The notes under the pieces were generated by a model that was given only the letters and a program-made list of their open reading frames with translations, did not search any database and was not told where the DNA came from. From positions 965,896 to 1,029,895 of the forward strand of contig OY992837.1 in the NCBI GenBank assembly GCA_963921425.1: 64,000 nt of DNA. The letters are read 5' to 3'. Made by a program: the position numbers and the translations under genes. Positions 46,099 through 59,043 of this stretch are shown in pieces. Source of the stretch: Dryas octopetala. Taxonomy: Eukaryota > Streptophyta > Magnoliopsida > Rosales > Rosaceae. Each line of letters begins with the position of its first letter. Within the stretch, counting starts at the first letter, position 1.

Positions 46099-49000
46099 AT
46101 GCGCATACTCTTCCCCCCAAACCCAATCAAAACCCCAGCTCTCTTCAACTCGCTCCTCCTCCGATTGCGGTTCAACTCGGCCCGATCCCACTGTGTTAGC
46201 TCAATGGCCGTACCTCCTCCGAAGTCAGCTATGGCTTCCGCCGTCGACAACGAGGTTGGTCTCGCTCGCCGCTTCTGGATCAAGTTCCATCGAGAATCCG
46301 TTTTCGCCATGTACACTCCCTTCTCGCTCTGTTTGGCTTCTGGGAATCTCAAGATTGAAACTTTCCGCCATTATATCGCCCAAGATGCTCACTTTCTTAA
46401 GGCCTTCGCTAAAGCGTGAGTCCTTATTTTCTTTACTTTCATTCTTATGTATTCTTTTTATATGAATTCATCGGGTATCTTTTTCTTTTGGGGTTGTTTG
46501 GTTGCTGGGAAAATGTTGTGATTCAATCTGAATCCAAATCTGAATCTGGGTTTGTTTATTTTGCAATGGCTCAAGTATTTGAGTAAATAAGGATTGAAGT
46601 GTATGCCTTTGGGCGTATTCGGTTCCCGAGAAACTCTAGCTCAGAGTATTCATAGTAATTCTTAGATTATTTTTATTGTTAGTTTGGAAAAAATTTGACA
46701 GTTTTTAGGAAAAAGCTTCATGAATTGCTTGAAATTGCATATTATCGTGTTACCCCTAACACAAATTATAAAGGTCTGGTGAATTTCGTGCTTTCATTTT
46801 TTTGGTCTATTTGTTGTCAAGGAAAATATGGGAAAAGAAAGGAAATTAGATTATGGATGTAGAGTTTTAATCAGCAGGAGGAAAGGATATATGGTTTGAT
46901 GAAAACTCAGTATCTACCATCTACTTGCGTAGACACAGAGTTCTTGATTTTTCATTGTAGGGATTTTACTGTCTGTTTCTTTATTTGATCTTAGCCAAAA
47001 GGCTGAGAAAGCTATTCTTTTTTTTTTATCTGTTCTTGACTTCTTGGTCTCTTTGGTTGCTGAGGAAACATAGGAAATGGCAAAGAAGTAACAACATTCG
47101 TTTTAAACAATTTTTGTTGTTTAGTAATTTGACATTTATTGGTCTATGCACCTTTCCATGCTTTACCTTTGTATTTATATTAGGTTATTTTCTTAAAAAT
47201 AATTTATTTTGTTATTATGTCATGATTTTTCTAAAGAAAGTTTTTTCCCTTAAAAGTCTACCAGAAGATCGCTAGGATATTGAACTCAAAGCTTTCTTTG
47301 TTGCAGAGAAAAGGGTTTGAAAAGAAAAGAAAATGAAAAAACTAAATTTAAACCTTAGATTTTGATGGACTGATGGAGAGAATTATATTGTAATTTGGCT
47401 GAGCATAATTTAATTGATTGGCTTATTTGGGTGACTTTATAGTTCTTTAATAACCGGAGTAACAAAAATCTTATTATTTAAATTATTATTTTCTTTTTGT
47501 CAGTTTTCTCAGCAACCAAATGGAGGGTTAGGTATTTTGGAAATATTTATGTGCATTAAATGAGGTAAGTTTTTTTTTTTCCCGAATCCGAAAAAAATGT
47601 ACAAGATAGGAAAGGTGTTATCATAGTTTTATTCAGACCTAGGGGAGTTTGGATATAGATATCTATTCTTAGGTGATTTATTTATTTGATCTTTGTTTAT
47701 GTGTGGATTTTTAGGTATGAATTGGCAGAAGATTGTGCAGATGATGATGATGCAAAGGTCACGATTTCTGAGTTGAGGAGTGCAGTTCAAAAGGAGTTGA
47801 AAATGCATGATTCATTTGTCAAGGTAAGATGAAGGGTTCTTTTGTCTACGATATAAGAGTAGACATGTAATTCCAATTGACCTGTAATATTTCAAATTCG
47901 TATTTTTAATAATTGAATGTATTCTTTATATTCAAATATTGGCTGAAACTTACTGTTTCTTACCCAGTTACATTACATTTTCCATTGTCTAAACATGAGT
48001 CATGCAGGAATGGGGTTTAGAAGATGGTGCTAAAGAGACCTCTATCAACTCTGCGGCAGTAAAGTACATAGATTTCTTATTGTCAACAGCCTCTGGTAAA
48101 GTTGAAGGAGTAAAAGGCCCCGGTAAACTTGCAACTCCATTTGAAAGAACCAAAGTTGCTGCTTACACCCTTGGTGCCATGACTCCTTGCATGAGACTGT
48201 ATGCCTTTCTAGGTAAGGAGTTCAAGGAACTCCTGAATTCCAATGAAGGCAGTCACCCATACAAAAAGTGGATTGACAATTATTCTTCTGAAAGTTTTCA
48301 GGTTTGTTATATCATTCTGTATTGGGGCTTTTTCCCCTTGTTTTATATGGTCAGTCTGATTATACTTTGCTGATTTCGGTCTTGGAGGTCATACATTGCA
48401 TAAATGGCTTTCTTTATTTCAACAGCTCAATTATTGTTATCTTTGAATTTAGGCATCAGCTGTGCAAACCGAAGAGTTGCTCGATAAACTAAGTGTCTCT
48501 TTGACAGGCGAGGAGCTTGACGTCATCGAAAAGCTTTACCACCAAGCAATGAAACTTGAAATAGAATTCTTCTCTGCTCAGTCACTTGTCCAGCCAACTG
48601 TAGTTCCTCTGATCAAAGAGCATAATCCTGAAAAAGACAGGCTCATGATATTTTCTGATTTTGATTTAACTTGTACTGTTGTTGACTCGTCTGCCATTTT
48701 GGCTGAAATTGCAATAGTGACAGCACCAAAATCTGATCAAAATCAATCTGAAAATCATATTGCTCGGATGTCATCAGCGGATCTCAGGAATACATGGGGC
48801 CTTCTTTCCAGGCAGTTCACAGAAGAGTATGAGCAATGCATAGAAAGCATTGCTCCGACTGAAAAAGGTATACTAAACTAGTACAGAAATTCTTGTTCAT
48901 AAATTTTCAACTTTATGTTCTGAGTGTCAAAATTGTTACGGAAGCACTTTTATGGAGGTTACTTTCTAAGGTTTGGCCGTTTTTACTTTCTGTTGTTTTG

Positions 49001-50586
49001 CAGTGGAGTTTGTCTATAAAAATCTGCATAAAGCACTTGAGCAACTTTCAGATTTTGAGAAAAATGCAAACAATAGAGTTATAGAGTCTGGGGTACTCAA
49101 GGGTCTTAATTTTGAAGATATTAAAAAGGCTGGTGAACGTCTCATTCTTCAAGATGGTTGTATCAATTTCTTCCAGAAAATTGTTAAGAGTGAAAACTTG
49201 AATGCAAATGTTCATGTTCTTTCATACTGTTGGTGTGGTGATCTCATCAGATCAGCTTTTTCATCAGGTATACTTTCATTCTGAACATTCTTAAACTTTT
49301 ACAAATATTCTTACACAAGCTAAATTTACTATTATTTTCTTGTTAGCTTTTTTCATTTGCGCTCGTGGAAGTACTCTTATCAGATAATAGACAGTTTTAT
49401 AGTCTTGATGACAATCTTGATTGTCAGGAACAAGTTGAGTTAGTTATTGAAATACGATCCTTCTTGCTTATGTAAAAATGACTTGAACATGATCCTAGGT
49501 GACCTTATAGACAACTTAAAACTGTGAAAATACCCGAAGATAAATATGATAGGGATGTCCAGAGAAGTGAGAACCCTATACCACACATGATTTTGAAGTA
49601 ACCCTGCACAATCTGCACATATAACTGTGTGCAAGATTCTTGAGAATAAGTTCAGACACTGCACACAATAACACCTCTAACTGTCAATATCATGACTCAA
49701 ATTAAATACTGTTTCAACCCAAGATTTTTTATATATTTTTATGTTGCAATTTGACACCATGTAGGCTTTGTTGCATATGAATCCTACAAATTGAGATCCC
49801 AGATTGCCAAAAATGGAAAATGTAAAGCAGCAACTAAATTTCTACATGTCTGTGTGTTTATTCTGAACGAATATGTTATTGGATGATTTCAACTCATGTC
49901 TGTCCTGGTTCCTCTCTTGTGAGTGTGTGTGTGTGTAAAATTCATAGACACTGCACATAATAACACCAATAACTGTGACTATCATGACTCAAATTAAAAA
50001 CTATTTCAACCCAAGATTTTCTACATCTTTTTATGTTGCTATGTAGGCTTTGTTTTCATTCTTGATTATGGGTTGTTTGAAGCTCCTTTTATTGTGTGTG
50101 GTATTTTTGTCCCTTTTCCACTGTGACTCGATATCAATTGTCATCATTATCTATTTATTTACTTTTGGGGCAGGTGATTTAGAGGAACTGAATGTGCATG
50201 CAAATGAGTTCACTTTTGAAGAATCCACTTCCACAGGTAAAATAGTTAAAAAGGTGGAGTCTCCTATTGACAAGGTTCAGGCTTTCAAAGAAATTTTGAA
50301 AAGTTGTCATGATGACAGAAAGAACTTGACCATTTACATTGGAGACTCGGTGGGTGATTTGCTTTGTCTGCTTGAGGCAGATATAGGGATTGTAATTGGG
50401 TCAAGTTCAAGCTTGAGGAGAGTGGGGACTCAATTTGGTGTGTCTTTTGTTCCATTGTTCCCTGGTTTAGTTAAGAAACAGAAAGAATACAAGGAAGGAA
50501 GGTCTTCTAATTGGAAAGGGTTAACTGGCATTCTTTACACTGTGTGTAGTTGGGCTGAAATACATGCCTTCATTTTGGGGTGTTAG
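46099..50586 (+). CDS. TH2: TH2: TenA-HAD fusion, thiamine monophosphate phosphatase and aminopyrimidine salvage
   Basis: Six exons in phase: 46099-46415, 47715-47823, 48008-48301, 48453-48867, 49004-49267 and 50174-50586, giving 603 aa, close to the plant TH2 length. The N-terminus (about 1-35) is rich in Arg, Ser and Leu and looks like an organelle (mitochondrial) leader; a second Met at SSMAVPP could give a cytosolic form. The TenA domain covers about 50-285 (FHRESVFAMYTPFSLCLASG, YIAQDAHFLKAFAKAYELAE, then GAMTPCMRLYAFLG). The HAD phosphatase domain follows, with the nucleophile motif DFDLT (Asp309, Asp311), the SYCWCGD segment and IYIGDSVGDLLCLL. In plants TH2 dephosphorylates thiamine monophosphate and salvages pyrimidine breakdown products. 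The long first intron (1.3 kb) is notable. Confidence 0.95.
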
Positions 50587-51492
50587 GATTCTTTTTTTTT
50601 TTGTTCGTATGCACTAAACTTTGTGCTTGGACAAAGGACTCATTCATATATAGTGGAACACAGATAAAAGTTGGTGGCTGATTTTATAAGGGCCACAGAT
50701 TTGCTGCTGTCTTGCTCTTCTTCTTTTTCTTGAACAGGGTGATCTCATTCAGAAATGTGATGTTGGCCTATGAGGATGCTGTAAACAAGGGTACGTTCAA
50801 TTTCCTTGGCTTCTTTCATCATATTCCTTGTGATCTTTCTCTTGTTATTATAACTGAGTTGTCTTATCTGCTTCTTGAAATCCTCTTTTTTTTTTTTTTC
50901 AGGTACCAGGAGGGTTACAGGCAGCAACGAATTAAACAGAGATTGTTACATCCGTTTGTCCATATAAACATTTCAAGTTCCGTATCTGTATTTTGATAGC
51001 TGATTGCTATTCGATATTTGGGATGGATGGCAGTTTCAGATAGTGTATGTTGATGATACCAGTGTCCTATTATAAATGCAGATGCAAATTTTATGCTATA
51101 TGTTGCAGCTTTCTCACTAACTTGTTTGCTTCTGATCTGATCTTTGTGACCCTCTATTATGATTAGAGACATGTCCTTACATGTGTGTATACATTTTTTA
51201 GACTTTTCCCTTTGAATCATTTAGCCCCCACTGGTCTTGTACTAGTAGTCTAGTATGTCTTGTAATAAGCTAGCACAGTAGTCTCACAAGATGCATCTAC
51301 CAGGATGAAAATTAAACTCAGCTGCAGGGGGTAGGGTGGATATATATGATAGTTATTATTTTTCTATATTTCCACCTTATTGATCCGTAGGAAAGAGTTT
51401 ATTTTGTTGATCTAAAAGTTACAGCCAACCACAAATTTACATTGGTACAAGCTATATACAAACTGATCCACTGATAACTGAAACTGATTACT
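50587..51492. other. TH2 3' flank
   Basis: Probably contains the TH2 3' UTR. Possible splice sites occur near 50748 and 50902, which may reflect a spliced 3' UTR. No other gene seen. Confidence 0.45.
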
Positions 51493-51606
51493 TCAGACAT
51501 TCACACTGAAGTTGACTGAACCAAAGAACTTTAGGAGTAATACCCCCCCAATTGCTTGCCAAGCTAAACCAAAGGGAAACCCTTCTGCTGGATCTGCATA
51601 CCATTT
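51493..51606 (-). pseudogene. Exon-like orphan of 38 codons
   Basis: After a good acceptor (TGCTGTTCCAG) a frame of exactly 38 codons runs to a TGA, encoding KWYADPAEGFPFGLAWQAIG and a hydrophobic end (GVLLLKFFGS). The composition looks like a real terminal exon of a membrane protein, but no matching upstream exons are found on the minus strand. It is probably a gene relic. The family is not recognised. Confidence 0.35.
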
Positions 51607-54179
51607 CTGGAACAGCAGCATTAGATAAAATCCCACCAATTTCCTCAGGTCTACTATTTTTGCCTTTTAACAACTTATTGGATTTATGAATACTTTGTTT
51701 GGTTGGGTCCATATTTTTTCGGAGTCCACTATTGAATTTGCATGCTTGCTTGCATCACACTTTTGAAAAGAGTGTAAAGACATTTATATGATGCTCCAAA
51801 TTGGAAAAATATGAAATGGAAGAGTATAGATGACTTTTCAGTCAACATGACATCCATGATATGCACTATAGTCTATAAGATGATACCAAATCCTAGTCGG
51901 CCACATGATTCAAAACAAGTTATTGGAGTCAGAACAAGTCCAACATCAATGTCTAAGCAATTGAAAACCCAAACATATGAAACAAAATCCCTAATAATAT
52001 TAATTGTGAGAGAAACGTACATGCACTGAAACTGGCATACACAAAAAGTTATAAGGTAATGGATAGATGAGAGAAGAAGACAGACAGGTTGACCCCCACT
52101 TTGTACAATTGTACATGCATTCGGACAAGGATTTCTCCATTTGTCCCACATTTGTCATTTGTCTATGTTTGAACAAAGTAAACAAGGATATAATAATTGA
52201 ACCCATCTAAAGCTTTTCCAAGGCAAATTCCTCATTCTTTTTTTTTTTCTTTAACCAACATTTCCTACTTTCTCACTTATCACGCTTAGTTGTGCATTAA
52301 AAAGTGATTTGGCTTCCAACTAATTTTTCTTTCTTTTTTGAGTGGTGTCAAGAAAATCTTGTTTGTTTGGTGGAAGCCATCATATGGTGGGGACATTTGC
52401 CTACCTGTACGAGAATAACGTTTTTAAAATAGTTTAGGGATTATACCATCATCATCACTATTAATGATGTGCTTCGTACTGAAGATTTCATAAAATCATT
52501 ATAATTCATAAGAAGAAAAGAAAATATTTTTCAGTGGGGTCTAGCTTTTTGGTTCTCTGATGCAGTCACTCTCAGTGTGCTTGGACATGTTTCAAAATCT
52601 GATTGGTTTGGACCAAGAAAAGCCAAAATCGATAGACTTTTTGAAGCACACTTATAAATCTTTTAATATGCCCTGAAACTCATGAGCTTCTTCAATTCCA
52701 AGTATTGGTGTTCTTTACCTTCATCACATATTGCTAATGCACTGGATTGTTATATTTCTATGTTTTTTAATAGACCCCAAAACAAAAAATCATTCACAAT
52801 TCATTGCCATGTCAGCATCCAAGATTGACTATTAGACAAATTTAAACAGGGTTTCAATTGGAATCTATAGTCAACTTATGGAGGCTTATAACGATAGTGA
52901 TTGAATATAAGAATCATTTTTTTTTTATCAATTTGAAGAAAATGATTCAAATTTAAAATCTCTTCTAACAATAGTATTGCAATATAATAATCACTTTTTT
53001 ATTTTTAATTTAAAGACAATAATTCGAACTTAGAATCTCTTAAATAAAGTGAAAAAAAAAATACTATTAAACCAATAATTAGTTACTAACTCATCCAACT
53101 TATTAAGACAAATGCATGCCCTGAGTGCCTTGATGATATAGAGTTGATTAATTGGATAGGCATTTGATACACCCTAAATAATGAAAAGGCTCTCCCACTT
53201 AATTTGGCAAATCCAATCAATGTGAACTATCCAACAAACAAAACGTACGTACCCTTCCTTGACTTTGTTTGCTAGTCGGCCTCACTTAATCCTAATTATT
53301 CAACCAAACGATGTTTCCAATAGATCTTGCCCACTTACAAGTCATTACATAGGGAGCCACTATTCTCGTGCTACAAATTGTTGGATTCACTTCACTTGAA
53401 TAGATCTTTATTTAGCCAATAGCCTCTAAGTCTAATCAAATTATCAATTCATATGAAATCTAGCTATCTCCTTTAAGAATAAGGGTGAGAAGTTCATGTT
53501 TATAAATAACCTAATTCTTTGAAAATATCTTAATCTTTTTTTTTTGATAAAAAAAAAATAATAATCGAACTCTTACAATAAGTATAAAATGAAGTAAGTC
53601 TTTTAGAATTAAAGCTATAATAAACTGCCACTAAATATTATTTAATAATTATATAAACCATGCTTACCTTAGATTCCTTTGCACAACAGATTAAGACAAA
53701 ATTAAGGTGGATCATGTGACTCTTTCATATGAGGTATACCATATATTTATGAATTAATTACCTTGGGCTACATTTTACTTATTGTTTTTACTCTCTAGTG
53801 CACCAATAAATTTTATTTAACAACTTATTTTGAAATCTGGTCAATTGTTATTTTATTTCTTTTTTGTCTTTCTCTTTCTTCTCTCTCTCTCTCTCCTCCT
53901 ATGCGGCTATGTCTCTCTTCTCTTTCATCTTCATCATCATCTTCTTCGCAGAGCAAGCACCTTCAGAACGAACACCACTACCACGAGCAGCGCTGCTGTC
54001 AACGACCTTGAAAATCCAGTGCTGACCAAGAAGCAATGAATCTGCTCCAAGCTTGATCGAAGCCTTATGGATCTGCTTCGACCACTCCGGCTTCTCCTCG
54101 ATTAGGCATGATCACAGCTCGTGGTAGATTCCTACTTTGATTTCTTATCAGTAGAAGGTTCTTGAAATTTTTTTTTATT
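51607..54179. other. Intergenic DNA, no convincing gene
   Basis: AT-rich with many homopolymer runs. A short frame at 53830-54039 is Leu/Phe-rich and then His/Ser-rich; it overlaps a CT-rich tract and is not supported as a gene. Confidence 0.45.
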
Positions 54180-54350
54180 GGAGTTGCAGACTTGGAGTTG
54201 CAGACTTGCAGTTGCAGTTATTCACTGCAAGTGAACTGAAACTGCAGTTTATTGGAGTTGCATGCTTGCAGTTGTAGTTACTAATTGCAAGTGAATCTAC
54301 AGACTTACAGTTGCATGCTTGAAGTTGCAGACTTACAGTTGCAGTTACTA
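54180..54350. repeat. Degenerate minisatellite with AGTTGCAGACTTGC-like units
   Basis: GAGTTGCAGACTTG, GCAGTTGCAGTTA, GAGTTGCATGCTTGCAGTTG and related units recur about ten times with substitutions, together with TGCAAGTGAA spacers. Confidence 0.75.
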
Positions 54351-55487
54351 TAGATAAAACTGTAAAGATTGAACCTATTTTTTTCGTTGTTGCTGTAGCA
54401 GTTGTAGAAGAATGCTTGAGAGTGAAGATGAACAATTGTCGATTTGGTAAAGTTGAAGAAAGAGATCAATTTGGCCAAGAAAAAAAGAGATCGATTTTGG
54501 GCTATTTGTGTAGTTGGTTTGGTTATGATGCGTTGATGCTGGTTTTTTGGAAGGTCTCCGCATGTTGTGTTTTGGGCTGGTGAAAAATGTCTGCAAGTTA
54601 ATAGAGTTAATAGAAATGGATTGAGTGTTTTTTGTTAATATTTTACTTTATTAGTACTTTATAATTAATAAACTCTATATTTCTTTCATTTGAAATCCAT
54701 AAAAATTCATCGTGGAATGAAAAGGACACACGTTACAAAATATAATTTAAATCAACCATAGCTGGTGAGGACCATTGAGGCATTGACACAAATCACAAGA
54801 GGTAAAGTCAAAGCGGGAAACTTGCAAGAATCTCTAAAATATTAATTTTTTATCAATGAAAATGCCATAAATTATATGCAATGATACCCAAAAACAATTA
54901 ATTTCTTGGGTTATGATAGAACCTAGTGAGTAGTGACAGACTTACAAGTTAGAAGACAGCTAATTGGGTGGTCCAATGGGTAGTTTTAGCCAACTATATA
55001 AGTATATAGGAGCTGAGTAGAAGAAATCTTAATTTTGTTTTATATATATTGGTAAGTGGATCAAAATTAAATTAGATATAGTTGATCGATCACCTCAGAT
55101 TCCCACTTTAATTATAAGGCCAGAGGGGGTACTTTGCTTAATGGGATATTCTTTTTATCAGTAATACCATATACAGACATGTGAAGTAGGTCCTCCCTCC
55201 CATGTAATGTAATATTTGTAATTGTACGTGGCCTAATTCATTTCCTTTTCACCCTTGCCTTTGGCTGCTTTGGCTTTGCCTTCTAAGACATAAACAATAT
55301 CCATCTCTCCTTCGTTAATATAAGTATAACCTCAACTACCCCAAATTCTATTGCCTAGCTAGCTACCTCTCTTCTTCTTCTTCTCTTCCTCTTCCTTCTG
55401 CTAAATTTAGATCACTAAGATTTTATTTCAAGCTTCTTTCTTTTGGGTGTCACTGAATTTGTCCAAGCTACGAAATTAACATCGATC
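54351..55487. other. Intergenic DNA
   Basis: No gene seen. A CTT-rich stretch at about 55368-55400 resembles a plant 5' leader preceding the short frame at 55488. Confidence 0.4.
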
Positions 55488-55646
55488 ATGGTGGTGCTGC
55501 TTCAAAAGTTGAGAAGATCATCAACACCAATGTCATCAGGAGGTGATCATCATTCTTCTAATCCCATGTTCAAAAGTTCACCAGCTGGGGATTATAGACT
55601 CCTCCTCATCCTTCAGCCATGGCCTAATTTACTGCACTCAGTATAA
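55488..55646 (+). CDS. Possible small protein of 52 aa, unrecognised
   Basis: A frame beginning MVVLLQKLRRSS follows a CTTCTT-rich leader-like region by about 90 bp. It is Ser- and His-containing and ends LLHSV. An upstream in-frame extension to 55443 exists. No domain is recognised and no splice structure is evident. It may belong to a non-coding transcript. Listed because the upstream composition looks like a transcribed leader. Confidence 0.25.
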   Translation: MVVLLQKLRRSSTPMSSGGDHHSSNPMFKSSPAGDYRLLLILQPWPNLLHSV

Positions 55647-58600
55647 ACAAGATGATCAACTTGAGGAAATGTAACCTCAGGCAAGTCTGATACTTGGCTT
55701 ATCCTTGTTTCTTTTATCTCAACTTGAATGAATGACCTTCTTTTCTCCCCATCGATCGTTAATTCTTGGCTTCGTTGCCAAGAAATTAATGGAGGAAACT
55801 GAAATAAACTATGGAGTGTTAGGACCCCTTTGGCATATGCAGCCAAATAGATATTGTATTTCCTTTGTTTTAATTTGATCATCTTTATGCATTCACTTGT
55901 GTGCTCCATGGCTGTAAGAGACCTATTTGATCATCTTTGTAAAACACAGCTGATGGTTTCTCTGTTTCTTGTTGTTCAATTAATGAATCATCGACACCTC
56001 AGAAGTACTGCTGCTTAATCTATTCATAAACTCAGCTTATTATTCTTATTTTACATGTCCTTTTAAATTTACTGCACTAATCCAAACTGGAATCTTATCC
56101 CAAACTAGAATCTTGGTACAAAGCTAGCGCGTGTCTGATTCTTTCCAAATAATAATAGCATGTTAGACAGATCATTATATATAAAGTTTGAATTAGACGA
56201 TACATGATCCTCCCACTCTGGCTCTGTTGAATGATGAAGGGATATTAATTTTTCTGCTTTAACCTTTTGAACAGACCTTCAAAAACCACATATCTACGGC
56301 TCGGGTCAACAAGTCTTTATATATATGACACAATGGTTAAAAATTCATGTTGGTAAATGAATGAAATGGAAGGGTTCCCAAAGCTCAAATTTAGTAATCC
56401 CCATCTAATTAAAATCTTCATGTAATCCAGCTTTTTGTAGAAGCATTTATAAGCCAAAACTACCATGCTTAAATTGAAGGGCCTTAATTAGAGTGTGAAG
56501 CACAGCATTACAAAACATGGATCATATATTTAGGCCCTGATAATGTGATAGTAATGATGAGGCAGAATCAAAAGATCATGTAGTACTTGCCCACTTTAGC
56601 TGATGACTCGACTATGTGACCCCTACCATTGTTCCCCAGCACATGTGTATGGCACCAGAATAAAGAAGATTTGAGATCTAGCCAAGCTAGCTTGTTCTAA
56701 AAAGTGAAGGTGGGGGGCTAGCACATATGATAAAATGGAGAAGTAGAATTGCTATATATGCTAGGGCTCCAAATAGTTGGGAAAGAGAAAAAGGAAAAGA
56801 AGAAGAACAACAACAAAACACCCTGCTGGATAATGTATTAAAATCCTCTTTAATATATATGAAGGACTCATGCAGACAATGTACATGTATTCATCAACAA
56901 TCCTCTATGATAAAGTTGCAGGGCTGCTCACATTGTGAATGTTAACAACATAATGTGAAGATAAGAAGATAGATAATTGTACATAAACACACTATTATCC
57001 CGTAAAAGGAATCATTAATTAAATTAATTTTTAACTGAATGTATGGTTCAAATTTATAGTTGTCTAACAATAACAATAGAACATTTCCCATTAATTATAT
57101 ATCATTATATATATATATATATATGTATGAGTTTACCCAAGAACCTTCATTGGGAAGATGGAATCTTTTTGTCCAACCTCCTCACATTGTAAAAGCCAGA
57201 ACATAGGGAGGGGGGGGGGGGGGGGGCCATATTTGTAGCTTTGTGTATCCTTTTTTTGTTAATATAGACTATGTAGTACGTAGTTGTAATCTGCTACAGT
57301 TGTTTAGGATAAGGACGATGGATATCACTAAAGTCTGCCTTCCTCCATCATTGATCATTTTCCTCTCCTTTTCAATATTATTAAAAATTTGAGTTAGTCA
57401 CCATGTGTCATCTAGTGCCAAATGACGTGCAGCTTAAAAGAAAAAGAAGAATAAAAGACAAATCAAATTCAGATTTTTCAATTGGTCCATGACTCATCCA
57501 AGACTCAGCGTGACAAGCTAATAAATTTATATAGTACTATATGGTTGATGATTAGCTCAATGACAGTTCATTGAAGCAGGAATAAGATTCAGAATCTCAT
57601 AAGCAAATTAGAGAAAACAGACAGACCAACTTTGTTGCCTTTTCATCAATATTCAATATTCTAATTCACTTGCAGCTTTGACATGGCATCCTTCCTAGTT
57701 CAAGTGGCAACAAACAATGATATCATTCTAGAATTGCATCTAGGTAAACAAACACTTTGTTGGGTTGTCCGTACACCTTTAGAGGTTATAGCTTATAAGA
57801 AATCAGCAACTTGGAATGAGATTTGAATCCTAACATATTATGGTAGTGCTCTTTCAATTATCAGTGAATATTGCTAATGGAGGAGGGTTTTTTTTTTTTT
57901 TTTATTACTTTTAGAACCACTAAAGCATAGTGAACACGTGCAACTTTTTGTGTGAAGGTGGTCCTATACTATGCAATTTTGGTCTAATGGGTTTGCGTAA
58001 TTTACACACATAGCAGAGCATTAAGAAAATCATTCATGAATATATGCATTAAATAACAGTCACTCGGGGACGTGAAGTCTGCACGTAATTTTCAACTGCT
58101 TATGTATGTAAATTTTACCAAAGGTCTCACTTACATCCACAACTTGAAAGCAAATACCTCTTTGGTATGGCTAATTAATCATATTTCTGTGTATGTTTCA
58201 TACTGAAACTGTCTAGCTAGAAGCCTAGAAGTCCTAAAATTCAGTCTGCTACATTGCTTGGCCCATAACAAGCTACAAAGTAAATGTCTGAAACAAAACT
58301 ATTAAACAAAAAAGAAAAATGATGCTTACTGCCTCAATTCTTCATCTCTTAATAAAATCAGATTAGATTTTCAAGAAGTTATACAGACCAACTAGATAAT
58401 CAACACCTCTACACTCTCTGATAACCATTTGTCCCTATCATTGTCCATTGCCAACCATCCAAATCCAATAGGCTGTAAGTGAACATCTAGCAGACAATGA
58501 CGAATAGCAAAGCAAGATTCAAGCAACGGTCTCATTGCAATGGATCCCAGGATTGCTAAAAGCTGATTTGGACAAACCCACATGGCATAGAGCTTATATT

Positions 58601-59043
58601 GGCCGATTAACGAGAAGGCTCAAAGTCTCAGACCTACAAAAATGGGACATGATTTGTATAATTGCATTGCTATGATATCAATGTTCATTTGGATTGCCTA
58701 AGCCATATGTGGATGATTAAATTGAGATACGACCAGTAACCATTGTAATCTAGCCAAACCAAACCTTAACTTCTAAATTTGTGGATTGCTTCAAATGGTT
58801 GCATAGCAGCACTAATCATTGAGATCAAAGATTAAGATTGTGCACAAGAATGTTGTGATTATGATTAAAAGTTTCTGAAAGAATATTATGACAAAATTTA
58901 TCGCAGAAAAAGCAATTCTAAATCAACAAAATTTCTTCAATATTTTACAAATTAATCGTAGGGCATTCCATGTGAAACAGATTACAGCAAAAGGAATCAA
59001 ACACTGCTTACAGTTTACATAGTCAGTTTTAGTTCACTGGTCA
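55647..59043. other. Intergenic DNA, no gene seen
   Basis: AT-rich with a 17-G homopolymer at 57210-57226, AT dinucleotide runs near 57108-57124 and a T-run near 57887-57903. Short open frames (for example 56727-56945 plus and 58392-58583 minus) have no recognisable domain. The last ~150 bp before 59044 are expected to be the IPUT1 3' UTR. Confidence 0.45.
57210..57226. repeat. Poly-G run (17 G)
   Basis: Uninterrupted G homopolymer in otherwise AT-rich DNA. Its length is prone to sequencing error. Confidence 0.8.

Noticed and set aside
46985..47275. 96-codon plus frame in the first TH2 intron
   Set aside because: Low-complexity Phe/Leu-rich translation of AT-rich intron sequence, no domain.
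51811..52206. Overlapping short frames on both strands
   Set aside because: No domain, no splice structure, and mutually overlapping frames of similar length.
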